A stretch of DNA of 40,739 nucleotides from a virus, in the IMG/VR virus record IMGVR_UViG_3300005563_000019, positions 1-40,739 of that record. The stretch is one strand, 5' to 3'. This document shows, piece by piece, positions 36,519 through 40,739 of this stretch. Below the pieces are notes generated by a model. That model was given only the letters and a program-made list of their open reading frames with translations, ran no database searches and was not told the DNA's origin. Positions within the stretch are counted from its first letter, which is position 1; every line of letters begins with the position of its first letter. Position numbers and translations under genes: made by a program.

Positions 36519-39500
36519 GTGGGCAAAAGCACACCTCAGCAACCAGCGGTCCCCGATCCGACCGTTGTCGCCGGAGCCCAGAGCGCGGCGAACATCGCGA
36601 CCGCCAACAACCAGGCGGCCCTGAACCAGGTCGGCTCCTCCGGTCCCTATGGTTCGGTGCTGTGGCAGGCCGACCCGTCGCAGCCGGGCGGCCAGACCCA
36701 GGTCACGAGCCTGAGCCCGGCGCAACAAGGCATCCTGAATCAGCAGCAAGGGCTTCAGTCCAACGCGCTTACCGGCGCGGGACAGGCGCTCAATAACGCC
36801 CAGCAGGCGCTGCAAACGCCGCTGTCGGCGAACGGCCTGCCGGGCATTGTTTCCAACCTCAATCCCGGCGGCGTTCAGAGCCAGGTCGGCTCGAATCCGC
36901 AGTACGCCACCAACTACGCTTCCGGGCAGCTTCAGGGCCAGGTTGGCCAGACGCCTGTCCAGACGAACCTGGGCTCTTACGGCAACGTCCAGACCGGCAT
37001 TGGAGGCCAGGGTCCGGTCCAGTCCGGGGTTTATCAGCAGGGGACCAGCGGGCAGATTGCGCCGGCCGGACAAATCCAGGGCGGCGCGCAGGCATCACCG
37101 CTGCAATCGGGCCTGCAAGGGGTCAGCTACCAGACCGGCTACGACCAAGGCGGCAATATCCAGTCGGGCGTCTCGGCTCCGAACATCAACGGCCAGATCG
37201 CCGGGGCCGGAGGGATTCAGGGCAGCGTCAATCCGAATGCCCTCCAATCGTCGGTGCAGGGCAACCAGCTACAGACCGGCTACGGCTCGGGTGGGCAGAT
37301 TCAGTCTGGCGTCGGCGTGCAGAACGTCAACGGCCAGATCGGCAATGCGGGCGGCATCCAGGGCCAGCTTGGCTCCTCGGGGAGCATCCAGGGCAACGTG
37401 CAGGGCTCGGGGCCGCTGCAAGGCCAGGTGCAGGGCCAGCAGTATCAGACGGGCTACAATCCCGGAGGAGCCATCCAGGGCCAGATTGGCGCGACGGGCC
37501 AACAGACCAGTGTCGGCAACGGCGGCCAAATCCAGGGCCAGATACCCGTCACCGGCCAGCAACTCGGCATTGCCGGCGGCGGGCAGATTCAGACGGGAAT
37601 TGCCGGGGGCGGTAACATCCAGACCGGGTTCCAGGGCTCCAACGTCCAGGGCCAGGTTGGCAACGGTGGGGCAATCCAAGGGCAAATTGCCGGTGGGGGA
37701 GCGCTCCAATCCCAGGTCAACAATCCGCAGGCGGCCTATGGCTTCACGCCGCAAGGCTCGATCCAGGGCCAGGTCTCCAACCAGTCGACCGCCGATCAGG
37801 TCAATCAGGCGATCAACGCAGCCTATAGCCAGCAGACCTCCCGGCTCGATCCGCAGTTCCAGCAACAGCAGAACGCCCTCTCGCAGAGCCTGGCGAACCA
37901 GGGCATCGCGGTCAACTCGGCGGCGTGGCAGAACGCTATGGACCAGTTCGGCCGCACCCGGAACGACGCCTACTCGACGGCGCTGAACTCGGCGGTCGGG
38001 CTCGGCCAGAACGAGCAGAACACCCTCTACGGGCAGGCCCTCCAGTCGGGCAACTTCGCCAACGCCGCCCAGAACCAGGGCTTCGGGCAACAGCAGCAAT
38101 TGCTGACGGACTACAACTCGGCCGCTGGGCAGAATTTCGGCCAGAACCTGCAAGCGGCCAACCTGCAAAACTCGGCCGCAGGCCAGCAGTTCGCGCAGAA
38201 CGAGGCTCAAGGCAACTTCGCTAACGCAGCACAGGGTCAGGCGTATGGCCAGGGCCTCAGCTCGGGCCAGTTCGCCAACCAGGCCGCCGCCCAGCAATAC
38301 GCCCAGAACCAGGGACAGGCCGCGTTCAACAATACTGCCCAAGCCCAGCAGTTTGGGCAGAACCAAGCACAGGGCAACTTTGCGAATAACGCCCAGCTTC
38401 AGCAGTTCAACCAGAATGCTGCCCAGGGGGCCTTCACCAACTCGGCGCTTTCGAACCTGTTTAGCCAAGGGCAGGCCGCAGGGCAGTTCCAGAACGCGGC
38501 CCAGAACCAGCAGTTTGGCCAGGGCCTGCAACAGGGCCAGTTCACCAACGAGGCGCTTCAGAACCTGTTCGGACAAGGGCAGGCGCAGGGCCAGTTCGCC
38601 AATCAGGCACAGGGTCAGCAGAACGCCCAGAATGCAGCCCAGGCGGCGTTCGGCAATGACGCCAACTCGACCGCCTTTCAGCAGTCGCTGGCGCAGGGCA
38701 ATTTCGCCAACAACGCGGCGACGCAGGGCCTGCAAAACCAGCTGGCGCAGGGCAACTTCGCCAACAACGCGCAGGCCCAACAATACGGCCAGAACCTCGG
38801 ATCGGCGCAGTTCGCCAACAGCGCCCAGGCCCAGCAGTTCGGCCAGCTTTCTGCCCAGCAACAAGCCGCCGCCCAAGCGGCCCAGGCCAACAATGCCGCG
38901 GCCCTGGCGCAGGGGCAGTTCGCCAACTCTGCCCAGGCCCAGGGCAACGCTCAGAACCTGCAAGCCGGCCAATTCGCTAACCAGGCCAACAACGACCAGT
39001 TCTCGCAAGCCCTCGCCCAGGGCAACTTTGCCAACGCCGCAGCCAACCAGGGCTTTGCCAATCAGGTCACGGCGGGCAACTTCGCCAACGCGGCTCAAGG
39101 TCAACAATTCGGCCAGAACGCGCAACAGCAGGCCGCGCAGGCCGCGGCGCAGCAGGCCAACTTCGGCAACCAGGTCACGGCGCAGGGCGCGAACAACCAG
39201 GCGCAGGCGCAGTCCAACGCCCAGAATGCCGCGCAGGCCGGTTTTGCCAATCAGGCAGCCGGGCAGCAGTTCGCGCAAAATCAGGCCCAGGGCAACTTTG
39301 CCAACACGGCGACGACCCAGAACCTGCAAAACCAGCTTGCGGCCGGCGGCTTCAACAATCAGGCCCAGGCGCAACAGTTCGGTCAGAACGCCCAGCAACA
39401 GGCGGCGGGAGCGGCGGCGACGCAGGCGAACAATGCAGCCCTGCTCAATCAGGGCAACTTCGCCAACGCCGCCCAAGCGCAGCAATTTGGCCAGGGTCAG

Positions 39501-40058
39501 GCCCAAGGGCAGTTCGCGAATGCCGCTCAACAGCAGGCTTACCAACAGCAGCTCGGGGCCGGCCAGTTCGCCAACCAGGCATCGGCACAGCAGTTCGATC
39601 AGGGCCTGCAAAGCGGTCAATTCGCCAACCAGGCGACGACCGGTCAGGCGGCGCTCAACCAGAGCCAGGCCGCGTTCCAGAACCAGGCTGCGTCGCAGAT
39701 TTACCAGCAGGCGCTCAGCTCGGGCCAGTTCGCCAATGCCGCGGACGCGCAGGCGTTCGCCCAGCAACAGGCGGCGGCTCAGTTCCAGAACCAGGCCAAC
39801 CAGCAGCAACTGCAACAGAACGCCTACATCCAGCAGACGCCGATCAACGAGTTCAACGCGCTGGCGTCGAGCGGCCAGGTGCAGCTGCCGGGACAGGCAC
39901 AGTACACGCCGACCAGCGTGGCGCCGACCGACGTCACCGGGGCCTACGCCTTGTCGCAACAGCAGGCGAATGCGAACTATCAGGCGCAGCTTCAGCAACA
40001 ACAGTCGCAGTTGGGCGGCCTCTTCAATCTGGGCTCGGCGGCCCTAGCCTTCCTGTGA
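36519..40058 (+). CDS. Giant Gln/Asn/Ala-rich virion protein with two repeat regions (1,179 aa)
   Basis: The start is GTG 36519, with GAGGAG immediately before it. Four parts can be seen. (1) The N-terminal segment with VPDPTVVAGAQSAANIATAN and SSGPYGSVLWQAD is a conserved opening of phage internal/tail proteins. (2) About residues 110-420 contain repeats of the type GxIQGQV/GxIQSGV, probably beta-rich. (3) A conserved helical segment has SQQTSRLDPQFQQQQNALSQ, SLANQGIAVNSAAWQNAMDQ and RTRNDAYSTALNSAVGLG. (4) About residues 505-1110 contain some 30 units of an 18-residue repeat, consensus GNFANxAQxQQFGQNxAQ. The end (SSGQVQLPGQAQYTPTSVAP) is again conserved-looking. Size and place fit an ejected or tail protein; no enzyme motif. 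Confidence 0.85.
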   Translation: MGKSTPQQPAVPDPTVVAGAQSAANIATANNQAALNQVGSSGPYGSVLWQADPSQPGGQTQVTSLSPAQQGILNQQQGLQSNALTGAGQALNNAQQALQTPLSANGLPGIVSNLNPGGVQSQVGSNPQYATNYASGQLQGQVGQTPVQTNLGSYGNVQTGIGGQGPVQSGVYQQGTSGQIAPAGQIQGGAQASPLQSGLQGVSYQTGYDQGGNIQSGVSAPNINGQIAGAGGIQGSVNPNALQSSVQGNQLQTGYGSGGQIQSGVGVQNVNGQIGNAGGIQGQLGSSGSIQGNVQGSGPLQGQVQGQQYQTGYNPGGAIQGQIGATGQQTSVGNGGQIQGQIPVTGQQLGIAGGGQIQTGIAGGGNIQTGFQGSNVQGQVGNGGAIQGQIAGGGALQSQVNNPQAAYGFTPQGSIQGQVSNQSTADQVNQAINAAYSQQTSRLDPQFQQQQNALSQSLANQGIAVNSAAWQNAMDQFGRTRNDAYSTALNSAVGLGQNEQNTLYGQALQSGNFANAAQNQGFGQQQQLLTDYNSAAGQNFGQNLQAANLQNSAAGQQFAQNEAQGNFANAAQGQAYGQGLSSGQFANQAAAQQYAQNQGQAAFNNTAQAQQFGQNQAQGNFANNAQLQQFNQNAAQGAFTNSALSNLFSQGQAAGQFQNAAQNQQFGQGLQQGQFTNEALQNLFGQGQAQGQFANQAQGQQNAQNAAQAAFGNDANSTAFQQSLAQGNFANNAATQGLQNQLAQGNFANNAQAQQYGQNLGSAQFANSAQAQQFGQLSAQQQAAAQAAQANNAAALAQGQFANSAQAQGNAQNLQAGQFANQANNDQFSQALAQGNFANAAANQGFANQVTAGNFANAAQGQQFGQNAQQQAAQAAAQQANFGNQVTAQGANNQAQAQSNAQNAAQAGFANQAAGQQFAQNQAQGNFANTATTQNLQNQLAAGGFNNQAQAQQFGQNAQQQAAGAAATQANNAALLNQGNFANAAQAQQFGQGQAQGQFANAAQQQAYQQQLGAGQFANQASAQQFDQGLQSGQFANQATTGQAALNQSQAAFQNQAASQIYQQALSSGQFANAADAQAFAQQQAAAQFQNQANQQQLQQNAYIQQTPINEFNALASSGQVQLPGQAQYTPTSVAPTDVTGAYALSQQQANANYQAQLQQQQSQLGGLFNLGSAALAFL
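36840..37770 (+). repeat. Coding repeat region 1 (GxIQGQV type)
   Basis: Short imperfect units of about 8-12 codons of the type GGxIQ(G/S/T)x(V/I), for example GGNIQSGV, GGIQGQL, GGQIQTGI and GAIQGQIA. At the DNA level the units are related but not identical, so this is a protein repeat and not a recent tandem array. Confidence 0.75.
38030..39840 (+). repeat. Coding repeat region 2 (18-residue, 54-base units)
   Basis: Consecutive units of 18 residues, for example GNFANNAQLQQFNQNAAQ, GAFTNSALSNLFSQGQAA, GQFQNAAQNQQFGQGLQQ and GQFTNEALQNLFGQGQAQ. The constant residues are Phe3, Asn5, Ala7 and an aromatic or Leu at 12. Eighteen residues equal five turns of an alpha helix, so equal positions fall on one face. 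Confidence 0.85.
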
Positions 40059-40065
40059 GGACACC

Positions 40066-40347
40066 ATGAGCCGTTCGCAATATCTCGCGGAAGCCCTTCG
40101 CAGCATCGGCCAGCCGCAAGGCCAGTCCCAGGGACAGCCGGGCGGAGGCGTGGGGTTCCAGATGCTGAGCGACCGTCTGGGCCAGATGCGCCAGCCGCAG
40201 AACCCCGGCATGAACGCGCAGGGCGTGACCCTGAACACCCCACCGATCACCGATCAGGGGGTTGATCCAATGCGTGTCCAGGGATCACAGGCGCGGCCAA
40301 TGACCGGCGGTCTCCCGGGGCTCGCCCGCATGTTCCTGGGGAGGTGA
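40066..40347 (+). CDS. Small Gln/Gly-rich protein of the virion module (93 aa)
   Basis: It follows the giant protein by seven bases. A helical opening SRSQYLAEALRSIGQPQ is followed by disordered Gln/Pro/Gly-rich sequence and a hydrophobic end (GGLPGLARMFLG). The SRSQYLAEAL opening is similar to RSQYLADALKALQ in the next protein, so the two N-termini may bind the same partner. Confidence 0.65.
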   Translation: MSRSQYLAEALRSIGQPQGQSQGQPGGGVGFQMLSDRLGQMRQPQNPGMNAQGVTLNTPPITDQGVDPMRVQGSQARPMTGGLPGLARMFLGR

Positions 40348-40348
40348 T

Positions 40349-40739
40349 GTGGCCTCGTCCAACCCGTATGCAAACCTGATCGAGCAACAGGCGCTTGCGT
40401 CTGGCGGCTATGCGGCATTGCCGCAAATCCAGCGCAGCCAGTACCTCGCCGATGCCCTGAAGGCGCTTCAGGAGTCGGCCGGGCAGAATATCCGCACCCC
40501 GGGGGCTTTGGGCTCCAACCTGCTGGCGGCGGCCCTGCTGAAGTACGGCGAGAAGCGCTCGCAGAAGTCGTTGCTCGACGCGCTCGGCAAGCAATCCCAG
40601 GCCCAGGTTGGCGGGGACATGAGTCAGGTGTTCGGGGACCAGACGCCAGCGGCTCCCGCCGCTCCAGCCCCTGCGCCGTCCAACTTCGCCGCTCCCCCGG
40701 CTCCGTCTGCCGGGGCTGGTTTCGCGCAGGTCGGCGCGA
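40349..40739 (+). CDS. Virion-associated SleB-type hydrolase, 5' part (continues at base 1)
   Basis: GTG 40349 with GGGAGG just upstream. This part codes for the N-terminal segment of the 691-residue hydrolase: ASSNPYANLIEQQALASGGY, QRSQYLADALKALQESAG, then SLLDALGKQSQAQVG and a Pro/Ala-rich linker. The segment probably binds other virion proteins. It reads in frame through the 70-base repeat to residue 143, where the enzyme domain begins (base 106). The last 70 bases are repeated at the start of the window. Confidence 0.85.
   Translation, partial: MASSNPYANLIEQQALASGGYAALPQIQRSQYLADALKALQESAGQNIRTPGALGSNLLAAALLKYGEKRSQKSLLDALGKQSQAQVGGDMSQVFGDQTPAAPAAPAPAPSNFAAPPAPSAGAGFAQVGA
40670..40739. 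repeat. Terminal direct repeat, right copy (circle joint)
   Basis: Exact 70-base copy of the window start. Removing one copy gives a 40,669 bp circle and restores a 691-codon gene. A true short terminal repeat is possible, but its place inside an open reading frame argues against it. Confidence 0.95.

Noticed and set aside
36840-39840. Possible CRISPR array or noncoding tandem repeats
   Set aside because: Repeats are in phase with codons, have no unique spacers and vary at the DNA level, so they are protein repeats.
37269-40001. 910-codon open frame on the minus strand under the giant virion gene
   Set aside because: It is the shadow of a GC-rich, codon-biased repeat gene. Its product is Leu/Arg/Val-rich repeats mirroring the sense repeats, with no ribosome site or family match.
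38245-40047. 600-codon open frame in another plus-strand phase of the giant gene, and a similar one at 36847-37986
   Set aside because: The products are Arg/Ser/Thr/Pro-rich low-complexity shadow sequence. The 1,179-residue frame has conserved segments and a ribosome site.
1-40739. Diversity-generating retroelement for fibre variation
   Set aside because: No reverse transcriptase motif (YxDD) or template/variable repeat pair was found, although fibre-like genes are present.
1-40739. Prophage or lysogeny module
   Set aside because: No integrase, excisionase, attachment repeat or CI-type repressor was recognised; a Cro-like protein alone is not enough.

Overview
The window appears to be one complete, circularly closed genome of a small tailed phage. 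Its first 70 bases are repeated exactly as its last 70 (1-70 = 40670-40739), and one reading frame runs through the joint, so the unique circle is 40,669 bp. It is GC-rich with dense, mostly overlapping genes, and no gene-free stretch reaches 300 bases. A large terminase, a P22/Bcep22-type portal, scaffold, capsid, several large internal virion proteins and a lysis cassette are present. No tail tube, sheath or tape-measure protein is seen, which points to a short-tailed (podovirus) particle. TTGACN-type promoters and the kinds of small accessory proteins suggest an alphaproteobacterial host, but that is inference. No integrase, DNA polymerase, helicase, primase, RNA polymerase or tRNA gene was recognised. 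The phage therefore seems to depend on the host replisome and RNA polymerase.

Layout. (a) 1-5767, plus strand: the end of the virion-protein module (a cell-wall hydrolase of the SleB type that crosses the joint, and a 701-residue putative ejection protein), then lysis genes (XhlA-like membrane protein, holin, T4-type lysozyme, lipoprotein). (b) 5780-14138, minus strand: an early operon of about 21 tightly overlapping genes with RecT-like and NinB recombination proteins, a 5-methylcytosine methyltransferase, two HNH-type proteins and many small orphan proteins. (c) 14139-14240: a divergent control region with back-to-back promoters and CGTAT repeats. (d) 14241-17946, plus strand: a Cro-like regulator, an N6-adenine/N4-cytosine methyltransferase, small DNA-binding proteins and a lambda O-like initiator gene that seems to carry the origin inside it. 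Two matching promoter-plus-hairpin elements also lie here. (e) 17912-27351: packaging and head genes, interrupted by a small module led by a ribbon-helix-helix regulator. (f) 27352-29911: a terminator-like hairpin followed by an unusual cassette coding for a two-domain glycosyltransferase/DUF115 protein and an FkbM-type methyltransferase. (g) 29908-40739: head completion, glycine-rich adhesin, tail hub, GNAT acetyltransferase and a 1,179-residue Gln/Asn/Ala-rich virion protein.

How it may work together. The divergent region switches between the leftward recombination operon and the rightward regulatory/replication operon. The Cro-like protein and the ribbon-helix-helix protein are both probably made from leaderless transcripts, through promoters of identical geometry that carry the same CGTAT/ATACG repeats, so they may cross-regulate. 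Replication starts at iterons in the initiator gene. Two orphan methyltransferases would protect the DNA. The late operon builds the particle, and the glycosyltransferase/DUF115/FkbM cassette, set among virion genes, may decorate a virion or host-surface protein. That cassette, the twin leader hairpins and the 18-residue-repeat giant protein are the most interesting parts.
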